Assembly: GCA_947073765.1 (NCBI GenBank)
Contig: CAMTMZ010000031.1
Span: forward strand, 1-32,680
Length of the DNA stretch: 32,680 bases
Direction: 5' to 3'
Origin: an uncultured Bacillota bacterium
GTDB lineage: Bacteria; Bacillota; Clostridia; Oscillospirales; Oscillospiraceae
Numbering within the stretch: the stretch's first letter is position 1; each line of letters starts with the position of its first letter. The notes under the pieces were generated by a model. The model was not told the origin of the DNA. It saw only the letters and a list, made by a program, of their open reading frames with translations, and made no database searches. Both the position numbers and the translations under genes were made by a program. Below, in pieces: positions 1-7,924 of the stretch.

Positions 1-732
1 AGCAAGCGGGGCCTGGACACAAGGGTATCTCTCAAACAGGCGTTAGCGGCCCAGGGCTTCAAGGGCGGCACCAGGGGGGACACGGAGTGGAGTCAGTGGG
101 TACGCTCTGAAAAGGAACAGCTTGCCGCCGTGATGGAGCGCCACGGGATAGAGTGGGAGGACAAGGGCACCCACGACAAGCACCTGTCTGTGATGGACTA
201 CAAGAAGGAACAGCGGGCCAAGGAGATTGCCGAGCTGGAGGCGGTCAAGGCCAAGAAGCAGGGACAGGTGGAACAGCAGGAGCGGCGTCTAAAGGAGTTG
301 GCACCGGCTGTGAGGAACATGGAGCAGTTGGCGGCGCAGTTCTCCGATGACCCGGAGCGGATATTACCGGAGCCGGGGCCGCTGGAAAGCGCCAAGTCCT
401 ACCGGGAGAAGAAAGCCAAGCCCCTGTTGGCGCAGATCGTCAAGGTGCTGCGTTCCCTGTACCGGGCCTATGTCGAGTTGAAGAGGAAGTATGAGCGGTT
501 GCAGGGGGACTATGGACGGGCCAGGGAAGGAAACGAGCGGTTGTCCGACCGCTTGCAGGAAACGAAGTTGGAGAACAAGGCCCTGCGGGGTGCTGTTGCC
601 GACTTTGAGCGGGTCAAGCGGGCTTTCGGCCCGGAGGAAGTGGAGCGGGCCGTGGAGGACGCCAAACGCCGGGAGGCGCAAGAGCGGGAGCAGAAGAAAG
701 CAAAGCGGAGGTTTAGACGGGGGGCGAGGTAA
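1..732 (+). CDS. Mobilization/plasmid recombination protein (Mob/Pre type), C-terminal part
   Basis: This reading frame is open from the first base of the window and ends at 732, so the start lies outside. The visible 243 residues are strongly charged and Glu/Lys/Arg rich, with long heptad-like stretches predicting coiled coil (roughly the last 180 residues) and a basic tail. The text around 'GIEWEDKGTHDKHLSVMDYKKEQR' region resembles the C-terminal half of Mob_Pre relaxases carried by integrative elements of gut Clostridia; that family nicks DNA at oriT through an N-terminal domain not present here. A GTG at 130 could start a shorter product, but the frame continues cleanly upstream. A strong terminator follows. 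Family call is by resemblance; catalytic residues cannot be checked. Confidence 0.7.
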   Translation, partial: SKRGLDTRVSLKQALAAQGFKGGTRGDTEWSQWVRSEKEQLAAVMERHGIEWEDKGTHDKHLSVMDYKKEQRAKEIAELEAVKAKKQGQVEQQERRLKELAPAVRNMEQLAAQFSDDPERILPEPGPLESAKSYREKKAKPLLAQIVKVLRSLYRAYVELKRKYERLQGDYGRAREGNERLSDRLQETKLENKALRGAVADFERVKRAFGPEEVERAVEDAKRREAQEREQKKAKRRFRRGAR

Positions 733-741
733 CGGACAGCA

Positions 742-774
742 GGAGGGCACTCTATGGGGTGCCCTCCCGTTTTG
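742..774 (+). terminator. Rho-independent terminator after the mobilization gene
   Basis: A perfect 9-bp stem (GGAGGGCAC at 742-750 with GTGCCCTCC at 759-767) with an 8-nt loop is followed by a short T run. It starts ten bases after the stop codon of the mobilization gene and insulates the next, AT-rich gene. Confidence 0.85.
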
Positions 775-837
775 TACTTGTCAGCAGGGAATTTTACTGT
801 TATAATGTAAACGATAAATTCCCATTGGAGGCCGCAC

Positions 838-1368
838 ATGAAAAACAGAAAACTAATTTTTATTGGACTATTTATCTTTTTAAGTGTGGTAATTGGTTCT
901 TTTATATACTTTCCTAAAAGTATTGATACTGCACTCAACAGAATAAAATATCCGTTTGAAGTAGGCGAAATCTTAACCTCCCAACAAATTGATGAAAATC
1001 TTATTGTAGTAATATATACTAACAAAAATAATAATAATGAACTCCAGAACGCTATCATACAAAAAAACAGTATTTTTTATAGCGTTGTTGAAATGAATGG
1101 CTCTCTAAATATTGAAATACCTCAAAAGCTCGACAGTGGTGACCTTAGAACGCAAGTATTGGTTTCTTGGTATGATAAAAGTGATAAATATGTTGTGATG
1201 GCTGTCGCTTATGACGAAGATGTAGCCGCTATTACCTATCAAAATCAAGAGTTGACACCTTTAGATATAAACGGTTATCACTTGTTTTATGGGACTGGAA
1301 CTGGCAAGTATGAAGTATATGAATTGTTTGACCAAGAGGGGAATCGCTTAGAACATATCAAGGAATAG
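838..1368 (+). CDS. Membrane-anchored orphan protein of unknown function, AT-rich
   Basis: A 176-residue protein that I do not recognise. It begins with a short basic stretch (MKNRK) and one hydrophobic segment at about residues 6-27, consistent with an uncleaved signal anchor. The rest is polar and would lie outside the cytoplasm. No Cys follows the hydrophobic stretch, so it is not an obvious lipoprotein. A good ribosome binding site (TTGGAGG at 825-831) supports the start at 838. The gene stands alone between two terminators and is far richer in A and T than all its neighbours, which suggests it is recent cargo of the mobile element. It could act in surface exclusion, immunity or sensing, but nothing in the sequence decides this. 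Confidence 0.75.
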   Translation: MKNRKLIFIGLFIFLSVVIGSFIYFPKSIDTALNRIKYPFEVGEILTSQQIDENLIVVIYTNKNNNNELQNAIIQKNSIFYSVVEMNGSLNIEIPQKLDSGDLRTQVLVSWYDKSDKYVVMAVAYDEDVAAITYQNQELTPLDINGYHLFYGTGTGKYEVYELFDQEGNRLEHIKE

Positions 1369-1396
1369 TATTAAAGAAAAATGAGAAGTGATTTGG

Positions 1397-1433
1397 AAAA
1401 GGCGGGGAATGTGGTTGCATTTCTCCGCCTTTT
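1397..1433 (+). terminator. Terminator after the AT-rich orphan gene
   Basis: AAAAGGCGGGGAATG (1397-1411) pairs with CATTTCTCCGCCTTTT (1418-1433) across a 6-nt loop with one bulge. The stem starts with A and ends with T, so it can work in both directions. It lies 28 bases after the stop of the orphan gene. Confidence 0.8.
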
Positions 1434-1644
1434 GTGATACTATTTTGATACTAAGAAATTGAGCGGCCAAAAATAACAGGTGAAACATTAACAAATTTGC
1501 GAATAATTTATCCGTGAAAACATAGAAAATACAGTCCCATATAATAGGATTTGTCGAGTGGGAATGAGTTTTTGAAACTCTGAACCCGTTGCGGCAAAAC
1601 GGATAGACGGTTTTGCGCCTCTCTTTTGATAACAATTTGATAAC
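1432..1644 (+). repeat. Two pairs of TTTGATA(A)C direct repeats, 11-bp period
   Basis: One pair is TTGTGATAC (1432-1440) and TTTTGATAC (1443-1451). The other is TTTTGATAAC (1624-1633) and ATTTGATAAC (1635-1644). In both pairs the copies start 11 bp apart, which is one helical turn, so proteins bound to both copies would sit on the same DNA face. Tyrosine integrases of conjugative and mobilizable elements bind such arm-type direct repeats near element ends. The position beside a mobilization gene fits this, but no integrase is in view. The role is inferred. Confidence 0.45.
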
Positions 1645-1733
1645 GCCCCCATAGGCCGTATCATTCTGTATCCCCGGTGGATTGCAGGTGAAAAGTGTTC
1701 CTTTGCGGCTTGTGGGGAACAAAACCATATTAC

Positions 1734-1769
1734 AAAGCCCTTACCGATGGCAACATTGGTAGGGGCTTT
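1734..1769 (+). terminator. Terminator-like hairpin in the gene-poor stretch
   Basis: AAAGCCCTTACCGATG (1734-1749) pairs with CATTGGTAGGGGCTTT (1754-1769) through a 4-nt loop GCAA, with only two non-Watson-Crick positions that can form wobble pairs. A T run ends the right arm and an A run begins the left arm, so it could stop transcription in either direction. Confidence 0.7.
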
Positions 1770-2099
1770 TGCTGTCTGTCAGTCCTTTCCCAGCCTGTCC
1801 TTGAACGCTTCTACAAGGAAGCCGCTCAATTCCTTATTCAAATCCGATGTTGCGCTTTTTGTTGCGGAGAGGTGTGTTTTTTGCCTTTTCCTACCCATTG
1901 ACTCCGCCCACTTTTTTCCGTGTGTAGGTCAAGCCAAAAAACGCAGGGCGTACCTCAGAGGGCGGAAGTCCCAACTTGATTGTCCGCTCCCATTATGAAT
2001 ACTTTTCCGGCCCGCACCGTAGAAATGGAGGAAACACTTGGAGTGGGCGGGTCTGACTTTGTGAAAAAACGAGAAAACTCCCTTCCCGGAAAATTTTTC

Positions 2100-2127
2100 T
2101 TGACTTTCAGGGGCCGTTCGGTATAAT
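2100..2127 (+). promoter_or_regulatory. Sigma-A type promoter of the fatty-acid operon
   Basis: TTGACT (2100-2105) and a perfect TATAAT (2122-2127) are separated by 16 bp. Transcription would start near 2134, giving a leader of about 80 nt before acpP. No other comparable promoter is seen upstream of acpP. Confidence 0.8.
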
Positions 2128-2134
2128 AATGCTC

Positions 2135-2170
2135 AAGTATTTTAGTTAAACTTTTTTAGATAAAATACTT
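2135..2170. promoter_or_regulatory. Inverted repeat at the operon start, probable repressor operator
   Basis: AAGTATTTTA (2135-2144) and TAAAATACTT (2161-2170) are perfect 10-bp inverted copies separated by 16 bp. They begin one base after the predicted transcription start, where a bound repressor would block polymerase. The MarR/FabT-like protein at the end of the same operon is the obvious candidate ligand, but the repeat does not clearly match the known FabT or FapR operators. A GC-rich near-palindrome follows at 2178-2193 in the leader. Confidence 0.5.
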
Positions 2171-2216
2171 TGATTTTGCGGTCCGCGGGCCGCGCCTGAA
2201 AGGACGGTATACCTAC

Positions 2217-2453
2217 ATGGAAATCACCTTGGAAAACGTACGGGATATTATTGTGGAGACCCTGAGCTGCGATGCCGGGGACATTAAGCCGGAGACCAAC
2301 CTGATTGAGGACCTGGAGGCCGACTCCCTGGAGATCGTGGAGCTGTCCATGGCCCTCCAGGAGAAGCTGGGTGTGGGCATCGAGGACGAGGACCTGGAGA
2401 AAATCCACACCGTCCAGGACATTCTGAATTACATCAAGAGCAAGCAGGCGTAA
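2217..2453 (+). CDS. acpP: Acyl carrier protein
   Basis: This 78-residue acidic protein carries the growing acyl chain in fatty-acid synthesis. The phosphopantetheine attachment motif DSL is at residues 36-38, with Ser37 the modified residue, inside the helix-2 context EADSLEIVEL. The length is normal for AcpP. It is the first gene of the operon and lies 20 bp before accB. The leader has AAAGGA some 12 bases before the ATG, a slightly long spacing. Being first places AcpP, the most abundant component, closest to the promoter. In many Firmicutes acpP instead follows fabH or plsX. Identification is secure. Confidence 0.96.
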   Translation: MEITLENVRDIIVETLSCDAGDIKPETNLIEDLEADSLEIVELSMALQEKLGVGIEDEDLEKIHTVQDILNYIKSKQA

Positions 2454-2472
2454 CAAATTCGGGAGGCCGTTT

Positions 2473-2886
2473 ATGGAATTGCAGGAAGTTTACGCTCTGA
2501 TGGACCGTTTCGCCGCCTCCGGTCTGACAGCCCTGGAGTGGGAGAAGGAAGGAGAACAGGTGAAGCTGCGCCGGGAGTCCGTGGTGCCAGCGGCTCCGGC
2601 TTCGGTGCCCGCCCCTGTTCTCCAGGAAGATGAGAAGGCGGAGGAGGGCGGCCTGGTGACCGCCCCTCTGGTGGGGGTGTTCTACGCCGCCCCCGCTCCG
2701 GATGAACCCGCCTACGCTGCCCCAGGCGCCTCGGTGAAGAAGGGGGACACCCTGTGTCTCATTGAGGCCATGAAAATGATGAGTGAGGTCCCCGCTCCGG
2801 CCGACTGTGTGGTGGAGGAGGTCCTGGCTCGGGACGGCGAGGCGGTGGGAGTGGGTGCTCCCCTGTTTCGCATCCGGAGGATGTGA
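2473..2886 (+). CDS. accB: Biotin carboxyl carrier protein of acetyl-CoA carboxylase
   Basis: A 137-residue BCCP that shuttles carboxyl-biotin between the biotin carboxylase and carboxyltransferase subunits. The biotin acceptor motif EAMKMM is near residues 98-103, with Lys101 the biotinylated residue. An N-terminal helix-forming region and a Pro/Ala-rich linker (about residues 36-60) precede the biotinyl domain, the usual AccB layout. The start has the ribosome binding site GGGAGG about seven bases upstream. accC begins five bases after the stop, so the two are translationally close. Slightly shorter than the E. coli protein. Confidence 0.95.
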   Translation: MELQEVYALMDRFAASGLTALEWEKEGEQVKLRRESVVPAAPASVPAPVLQEDEKAEEGGLVTAPLVGVFYAAPAPDEPAYAAPGASVKKGDTLCLIEAMKMMSEVPAPADCVVEEVLARDGEAVGVGAPLFRIRRM

Positions 2887-2890
2887 GGCC

Positions 2891-4288
2891 ATGGTAAAGC
2901 GTGTGTTGATCGCCAACCGTGGGGAGATCGCTCTGCGGATCATCCGGGCCTGCCGGGAGCTGGACATCGAGACGGTGGCGGTCTGGTCCCAGGCCGACGA
3001 GAGTGCTCTCCACGCCCAGCTGGCCACCCGGTCTCTGTGTATCGGACCGGCCAGAGCGGCGGACAGCTACCTGAATCAGGAGGCCATTCTCTCGGCCGCT
3101 CTGGCCACCCGCTGTGATGCCATCCACCCCGGATATGGTTTCCTGTCAGAGAATCCTGACTTTGCCGACCGGTGTGTCCGGGAGGGACTGAAGTACATCG
3201 GCCCCTCCGGGGACGTGATCCGAAAGCTGGGCAGCAAATCTGCCGCCCGCTCCCTGGCCCGGGAAGCCGGGGTTCCGGTGGTACCCGGCTCGGACGGAGC
3301 CCTGAAAAATCTTCGACAGGCCAGGTCCCTGGCCGAGGCGGTGGGCTACCCGGTGCTGCTGAAGGCCTCCGCCGGGGGTGGAGGCCGGGGGATGCGCCAG
3401 GCGGACGGCCCCGACGGGCTGGAACAGGCCTTTCAGGAGGCCCGGGCTGAGGCGGCGGCCTGCTTCGGCGACGGAGAGCTCTATCTGGAAAAGCTGGTGG
3501 TCGATCCCCGGCACATTGAGTTTCAGATCATGGCGGATACTCAGGGTCACGTGGTCCACCTGGGGGAGCGGGACTGCTCCATCCAGCGCCGCCGGCAAAA
3601 GCTGGTGGAGGAGTCCCCCTCCAAGGCCCTCACTCCCGCCCTGCGGGAGGAGATGGGCCGGGCCGCCGTGGCCGCCGCAAAGGCGGCGGGCTACGTGGGC
3701 GCGGGGACAGTGGAGTTTGTCCTGTCCCCGGAGGGACAGTTCTATTTTATTGAGATGAATACCCGCATCCAGGTGGAGTACCCGGTCACCGAGCTGGTCA
3801 CCGGCATTGACCTGGTGAAGGAACAGCTGCGGGTGGCCTCCGGGCTGCCTCTGTCCTTTGCTCAGGAAGAGATTAAAGTGTCCGGCCACGCCATCGAGTG
3901 CCGGATCAACGCCGAGGACCCGGAGCGGGAGTTTGTGCCCTGCCCGGGAACCACCACGTTTTTGCATCTGCCCGGCGGGCCGGGGGTGCGGGTAGATACC
4001 GCCCTGTACACCGGCTACGAAGTACCCCCCTACTACGACTCCCTAGTGGCCAAAGTGCTGGCCCATGGCTCCACACGGCTGGAGGCCGTCCGCCGGATGC
4101 GCCGGGCCCTGGAGGAGCTGATCATTGAGGGCTACCCCACCAGCGCCCCTCTGGCCCACCTGATCATGCACGACCCGGATTTTGTCCGGGGCCGGTACGA
4201 CACCGGCTACCTAGACCGGAATCTGGACCGGCTGCTGGAACTGGCCCGTACCTGCGATCAGCTGATGGAGGGAGATGACAAGCAGTGA
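2891..4288 (+). CDS. accC: Biotin carboxylase subunit of acetyl-CoA carboxylase
   Basis: A 465-residue ATP-grasp enzyme that carboxylates the biotin of AccB with bicarbonate and ATP. The protein opens with VKRVLIANRGEIALRIIRA, the classic biotin carboxylase N-domain. The glycine-rich ATP lid KASAGGGGRGMR and the active-site stretch EMNTRIQVEYPVTE are both intact. I chose the ATG at 2891 because it gives the standard N-terminus; the frame is open for 36 codons further upstream, but that part overlaps accB. The stop overlaps the GTG start of accD by four bases, indicating coupled translation. Confidence 0.95.
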   Translation: MVKRVLIANRGEIALRIIRACRELDIETVAVWSQADESALHAQLATRSLCIGPARAADSYLNQEAILSAALATRCDAIHPGYGFLSENPDFADRCVREGLKYIGPSGDVIRKLGSKSAARSLAREAGVPVVPGSDGALKNLRQARSLAEAVGYPVLLKASAGGGGRGMRQADGPDGLEQAFQEARAEAAACFGDGELYLEKLVVDPRHIEFQIMADTQGHVVHLGERDCSIQRRRQKLVEESPSKALTPALREEMGRAAVAAAKAAGYVGAGTVEFVLSPEGQFYFIEMNTRIQVEYPVTELVTGIDLVKEQLRVASGLPLSFAQEEIKVSGHAIECRINAEDPEREFVPCPGTTTFLHLPGGPGVRVDTALYTGYEVPPYYDSLVAKVLAHGSTRLEAVRRMRRALEELIIEGYPTSAPLAHLIMHDPDFVRGRYDTGYLDRNLDRLLELARTCDQLMEGDDKQ

Positions 4289-5139
4289 ACCAGACGTTTT
4301 CCCGGCGTAGGGACAGGCTTCTCACCTATCGGGCCATGCGGGAAGGAAAGATCACCTCCTCCCGGCGGACCGGCTGTCCCGAATGCGGGGAGGAGAGCGC
4401 AAGCCTGGAGTGGGAGCGGGGACTTTGGGTGTGTCCCCAATGCGGGTTTCACCGCCCCATAGACGCCTATTACCGGTTGGCCAATATCCTGGACCCCGGC
4501 TCCTTTCAGGAGCTGGAGGAGGGGCTGTCTCCCGCCGATCCCCTGTCCTTCCCCGGTTATCCAGCCAAGCTGGCCGGCCTGGAGCAGTCCACCGGGCTGA
4601 GAGACGCCGCCGTGGCCGCCCTCGGAAAGGTGGATGGGCATAAGGCGGTGTTCGCCGTGCTGGACAGCCGCTTTCTCATGGGCAGCATGGGCACGGCGGT
4701 GGGGGAAAAGGTGGCCCGCGCCGCGGAGTACGCCGCCCGGAAAAAGCTGCCTCTGATTATTTTTTCCGCCAGCGGCGGGGCCCGGATGCAGGAGGGTATT
4801 TTCTCTCTGATGCAGATGGCAAAAACCGCCGCTGCCATCCGGCGGTTCCAGAGCGGGGGCGGGCTGTACATCTCCTGCTTTACCTATCCCACCACCGGCG
4901 GGGTGACAGCCAGCTTCGCATCCCTGGGGGACATCATGCTCTCCGAACCTGGGGCCCTCATCGGCTTTGCCGGGCCGCGGGTCATTGAGCAGACCATCAA
5001 GGAGCAGCTGCCCGAGGGCTTTCAGCGGGCCGAGTATTTACTGGACCACGGCTTTCTGGACCGGATCGTCCCCCGGAGCCAGTGGCGGGCTGTCCTGGCC
5101 CAGCTGCTGGCCCTCCACGAGAAGGGGGGACGTGCATGA
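4285..5139 (+). CDS. accD: Acetyl-CoA carboxylase carboxyltransferase subunit beta
   Basis: A 284-residue carboxyltransferase beta subunit that, with AccA, moves the carboxyl group from biotin to acetyl-CoA to form malonyl-CoA. The N-terminal zinc ribbon is complete: Cys31 and Cys34, then Cys50 and Cys53, with the family's usual 15-residue gap. The crotonase-fold body contains the SGGARMQEG oxyanion loop. Translation starts at a GTG that overlaps the accC stop. The end overlaps the start of accA as ATGA. Length is normal. Confidence 0.95.
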   Translation: MNQTFSRRRDRLLTYRAMREGKITSSRRTGCPECGEESASLEWERGLWVCPQCGFHRPIDAYYRLANILDPGSFQELEEGLSPADPLSFPGYPAKLAGLEQSTGLRDAAVAALGKVDGHKAVFAVLDSRFLMGSMGTAVGEKVARAAEYAARKKLPLIIFSASGGARMQEGIFSLMQMAKTAAAIRRFQSGGGLYISCFTYPTTGGVTASFASLGDIMLSEPGALIGFAGPRVIEQTIKEQLPEGFQRAEYLLDHGFLDRIVPRSQWRAVLAQLLALHEKGGRA

Positions 5140-5960
5140 GCCGTTATACACCGGAGGAAAAGGTGAAAATTGCCCGGGACCCGGGCCGGCCGGGGACAGC
5201 GGACTTCATCGCCGCCCTGTTTACCGACTTTTTTGAGCAGCGGGGGGACCGCCTCTGCGGTGAGGACCCCAGCATCCTGGGCGGCATCGCCCGGTTCCAC
5301 GGCCGGCCCGTCACCGTGATCGGCCATCGGAAGGGAAAATCCCTGGAGGAAAATCTCCGCTGCAACTTTGGAATGCCCTCCCCCGAGGGCTACCGGAAGG
5401 CCCAGCGGCTGATGCGCCAGGCGGAGAAATTTTCCCGGCCCGTCATCACTTTTGTGGACACCCCGGGAGCCTACCCGGGGAAGGAGGCGGAGGAGCGGGG
5501 CCAGGGGGAGGCCATTGCCCAGACCTTAGCCCTGATGAGCGCCCTGGAGGTGCCCACCATTGCCGTCGTCACCGGCGAGGGGGGCAGCGGCGGGGCCCTG
5601 GCCCTGGCCATGGCCAATCGGGTGCTCATGCTGGAGCATGCGGTGTACTCCGTCCTGTCCCCGGAGGGCTTCGCCTCCATCTTATGGAAGGACGCCAGCC
5701 GGGCCGGCGAGGCCTGCGGCGTGATGAAGCTCACCGCCCAGGACCTGCGCCGGGGCGGCATCGTTCAGGGTGTCCTGCGGGAGCCCGAGGGGGGTGCCCA
5801 CACCAACTGGGAGGCCGCCTTCCGTACGGTGGATGCCGCTCTGGTGAAGGAGCTGGCCGCCCTGGATAAGCTGCGCGGGCCGGCACTGGCCAGGCAGAGA
5901 TATGAGATGTTCCGCGCTATGGGGCAGGGCCTGCCTCCCGCGGGGAGGGAGGAGCCATGA
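5136..5960 (+). CDS. accA: Acetyl-CoA carboxylase carboxyltransferase subunit alpha
   Basis: A 274-residue carboxyltransferase alpha subunit, partner of AccD in an alpha2-beta2 complex. Recognisable stretches are DFFEQRGDR near the N-terminus, [13 protein letters not shown], the [10 protein letters not shown] strand-loop, and [11 protein letters not shown]. The protein lacks the longer N-terminal extension of the E. coli form (about 320 residues), which is usual for Clostridia. The ATG at 5136 overlaps the accD stop and has GGGGGA upstream; it is preferred over in-frame upstream codons inside accD. Its end overlaps the fabH start by four bases. Confidence 0.94.
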   Translation: MSRYTPEEKVKIARDPGRPGTADFIAALFTDFFEQRGDRLCGEDPSILGGIARFHGRPVTVIGHRKGKSLEENLRCNFGMPSPEGYRKAQRLMRQAEKFSRPVITFVDTPGAYPGKEAEERGQGEAIAQTLALMSALEVPTIAVVTGEGGSGGALALAMANRVLMLEHAVYSVLSPEGFASILWKDASRAGEACGVMKLTAQDLRRGGIVQGVLREPEGGAHTNWEAAFRTVDAALVKELAALDKLRGPALARQRYEMFRAMGQGLPPAGREEP

Positions 5961-6898
5961 GTGCGCCCCATATTTTAGCCACCGGCCGGTGTCTTCCGGA
6001 GCGGGTGGTCACCAACGAGGAGCTGAACCAAAGGGTGGACACCAGTGATGAGTGGGTGTTCAGCCGCACTGGAATACACCAGCGGCACTTCTGTGAGGAG
6101 GAAACCGGCCTGGATCTGGCCGTCTCCGCGGCCCGTCAGGCCATGGACCGGGCGGGGGCGACGGCGGCGGATATCGGGGTGTGCTTGGTGGCTACCTTTA
6201 CCCCTGACCATGCCAGTCCCTCCACCGCCTGCCTGCTCCAGCGGGAGCTGGGGCTGGAGGAGGATACGGTCTGCTTCGACCTGAACGCCGCCTGCGCCGG
6301 CTTTCTCTACGGCCTGAAAACCGCCCACGCGCTGCTGTCTGACACCCCCCGTCCCTGCGCCCTGGTGGTGGGGGCGGAGGTCATCAGCCGGGTGATGGAC
6401 CACACCGACCGCGGTACCTGTGTCCTCTTCGGGGACGGGGCGGGGGCGGCGGTGGTCCGCCGGGATGCGTCCCGGCGCTGGCATGCCGTGTTTGGCACCC
6501 GGGGCGACCCGGACAGCATCCGGGTCCAGGGGCCGGGGCCGCTCCCCTCCGCCATCCACATGGACGGCAGGGCGGTGTTCCGCTTCGCCGTGGAGGTGGT
6601 GGAGCAGTCCATCCGCCAGTTGCTGGAGCGGGAGGGACTGGTCTCGATAAACGATCTGGACCTGGTGGTCTGCCACCAGGCCAACGCCCGGATCATCGAC
6701 TTTGTGGCCAAGCGGCTGGGGGCCCGGGAGGGCCTGTTCTTCAAGAATATGGACCGCTACGGCAATACCTCCGCCGCCAGCATTCCCATCGCTCTGGACG
6801 AGCTGGTTCAGGCGGGGGCCCTGCGGCCGGGGATGCGGGTGCTGATGGTGGGCTTTGGCGGCGGCCTCACCTGGGCTGGAGCGCTGCTGGAGTGGTAG
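5957..6898 (+). CDS. fabH: 3-oxoacyl-ACP synthase III (initiating condensing enzyme)
   Basis: A 313-residue thiolase-fold enzyme that condenses an acyl-CoA primer with malonyl-ACP to begin chain synthesis. The catalytic triad is visible: Cys113 in LNAACAGF, His240 in CHQANARI and Asn270 in YGNTSAAS. The GGG(L)xW-type C-terminus ([14 protein letters not shown]) is typical. The ribosome binding site GGGAGGAG precedes the ATG, which overlaps the accA stop. A 91-bp gap with two hairpins separates it from fabK, the largest spacing in this operon. Confidence 0.95.
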   Translation: MSAPHILATGRCLPERVVTNEELNQRVDTSDEWVFSRTGIHQRHFCEEETGLDLAVSAARQAMDRAGATAADIGVCLVATFTPDHASPSTACLLQRELGLEEDTVCFDLNAACAGFLYGLKTAHALLSDTPRPCALVVGAEVISRVMDHTDRGTCVLFGDGAGAAVVRRDASRRWHAVFGTRGDPDSIRVQGPGPLPSAIHMDGRAVFRFAVEVVEQSIRQLLEREGLVSINDLDLVVCHQANARIIDFVAKRLGAREGLFFKNMDRYGNTSAASIPIALDELVQAGALRPGMRVLMVGFGGGLTWAGALLEW

Positions 6899-6915
6899 CG
6901 AAGATACGTGGGGAC

Positions 6916-6963
6916 CGCCGCCCTCGGCGAGCCATGCATATGACCCGGCCAAGGGGCCGGGTC
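6916..6963 (+). promoter_or_regulatory. Two tandem hairpins in the fabH-fabK gap
   Basis: CGCCG/CGGCG with a 4-nt loop (6916-6929) is followed by GACCCGGCC/GGCCGGGTC with a 4-nt loop (6942-6963). Neither is followed by a T run, so they are not standard terminators. They may mark an RNA processing or stability element, or pause transcription. The ribosome binding site of fabK starts nine bases after the second stem. No promoter hexamers are evident. Confidence 0.45.
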
Positions 6964-6989
6964 CCACAAGCAAGGAGAGGGAAAATGCT

Positions 6990-7922
6990 ATGAAATTAAA
7001 TGAGATCCTGGGGACCGAGTTCCCCATTATCCAGGGCGGCATGGCCAACATCGCTACCGGCGAGTTTGCCGCCGCCGTATCCAACGCCGGAGCGCTTGGC
7101 CTCATCGGCGCGGGGGGCATGGACGCGGAGACCCTGCGTCAGCATATCCGCCGGTGCAGGGAGCTGACCAGCAAGCCTTTCGGGGTAAACATCATGCTGA
7201 TGAACCCTGCAGCCCCCGAGATGGCAAAGGTGGTTATCGAGGAGGGGGTGCAGGTGGTCACCACCGGAGCGGGCGTGCCCGGACAGTTCGTCCCCGCCTG
7301 GAAGGAGGCGGGGGTGAAGGTGTTCCCCGTGGTAGCCGCCACCATCCTGGTGAAACGGCTGGAGCCCCTGGGAGTGGACGGCTTTATCGCCGAGGGCACC
7401 GAATCCGGCGGCCACGTGGGCGAGCTGACCACCATGGCCCTGGTGCCTCAGGTGTGTGAGTGCACCGACCTGCCTGTTATCGCCGCCGGGGGGATCGCCA
7501 GCGGCAGACAGCTGGCCGCCGCCTTCGCCCTGGGGGCCTGCGGGGCTCAGGTGGGCACCTGTCTGCTGGTCAGCGAGGAGTGCCCCATCCACGATAACTA
7601 CAAGCAGGCCATTTTAAGGGCCAAGGACAGCGACACCACCGTCACCGGCCGGTCGGTGAACGCTCCGGTGCGTATTTTAAAGAACCAGATGTCCCGGGAA
7701 TATTTGAAACAGGAACGGGCCGGGGTCAGCCGGGAGGAGCTGGAGAAATTTACCTTGGGCTCCCTGCGCCGGGCGGTCTTTGACGGCGACACCAAAACCG
7801 GCTCCCTGATGTGCGGCCAGAACGCTGGACTGCTCCATGAGATACGCCCCCTGCGGGCCATTCTGGAGGAGCTGTGTACCGGCTGTCATGACGTGGCTCA
7901 GCAGCTGGCCGGGGAGGTCTGA
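6990..7922 (+). CDS. fabK: Enoyl-ACP reductase II, FMN-dependent
   Basis: A 310-residue TIM-barrel flavoprotein of the nitronate monooxygenase/FabK family that reduces the trans-2-enoyl-ACP double bond, the last step of each elongation cycle. Seen are the N-terminal FPIIQGGMANIATGEFAAAVSNAG stretch in part, the barrel motif VVTTGAG, GFIAEGTESGGHVG, and the phosphate-binding VIAAGGIASG, all typical of FabK. No FabI-type SDR reductase is present in the operon. The start at 6990 is chosen because it follows AAGGAGAGG at a suitable distance and gives the usual N-terminus; the frame remains open upstream into fabH. FabK enzymes are known to be insensitive to triclosan. Confidence 0.93.
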   Translation: MKLNEILGTEFPIIQGGMANIATGEFAAAVSNAGALGLIGAGGMDAETLRQHIRRCRELTSKPFGVNIMLMNPAAPEMAKVVIEEGVQVVTTGAGVPGQFVPAWKEAGVKVFPVVAATILVKRLEPLGVDGFIAEGTESGGHVGELTTMALVPQVCECTDLPVIAAGGIASGRQLAAAFALGACGAQVGTCLLVSEECPIHDNYKQAILRAKDSDTTVTGRSVNAPVRILKNQMSREYLKQERAGVSREELEKFTLGSLRRAVFDGDTKTGSLMCGQNAGLLHEIRPLRAILEELCTGCHDVAQQLAGEV

Positions 7923-7924
7923 AC

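Larger units (their letters stand above)
1369..2099. other. Long stretch without a convincing gene; probable mobile-element end
   Basis: About 730 bp contain no reading frame with a ribosome binding site, family resemblance or consistent codon use. Besides the two terminator-like hairpins and the spaced repeats listed separately, it holds two clean small hairpins: GAGTTT/AAACTC at 1566-1580 and GCAAAAC/GTTTTGC at 1594-1616. Composition is AT-rich up to about 1650, like the orphan gene, and then moves towards the composition of the fatty-acid operon. The natural reading is that the junction between the mobile element and the resident chromosome lies here, but I could not identify the duplicated core. 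Confidence 0.5.

Noticed and set aside
1695-1998. Two short overlapping plus-strand frames in the gene-poor stretch
   Set aside because: No ribosome binding site or family resemblance, Cys/Phe-rich translation, and they run through a terminator-like hairpin.
5975-7120. A 381-codon open frame on the minus strand across fabH and fabK
   Set aside because: It is antisense to two secure genes, reads as low-complexity Gly/Pro/His-rich protein and spans their gap; high GC content explains the lack of stops.
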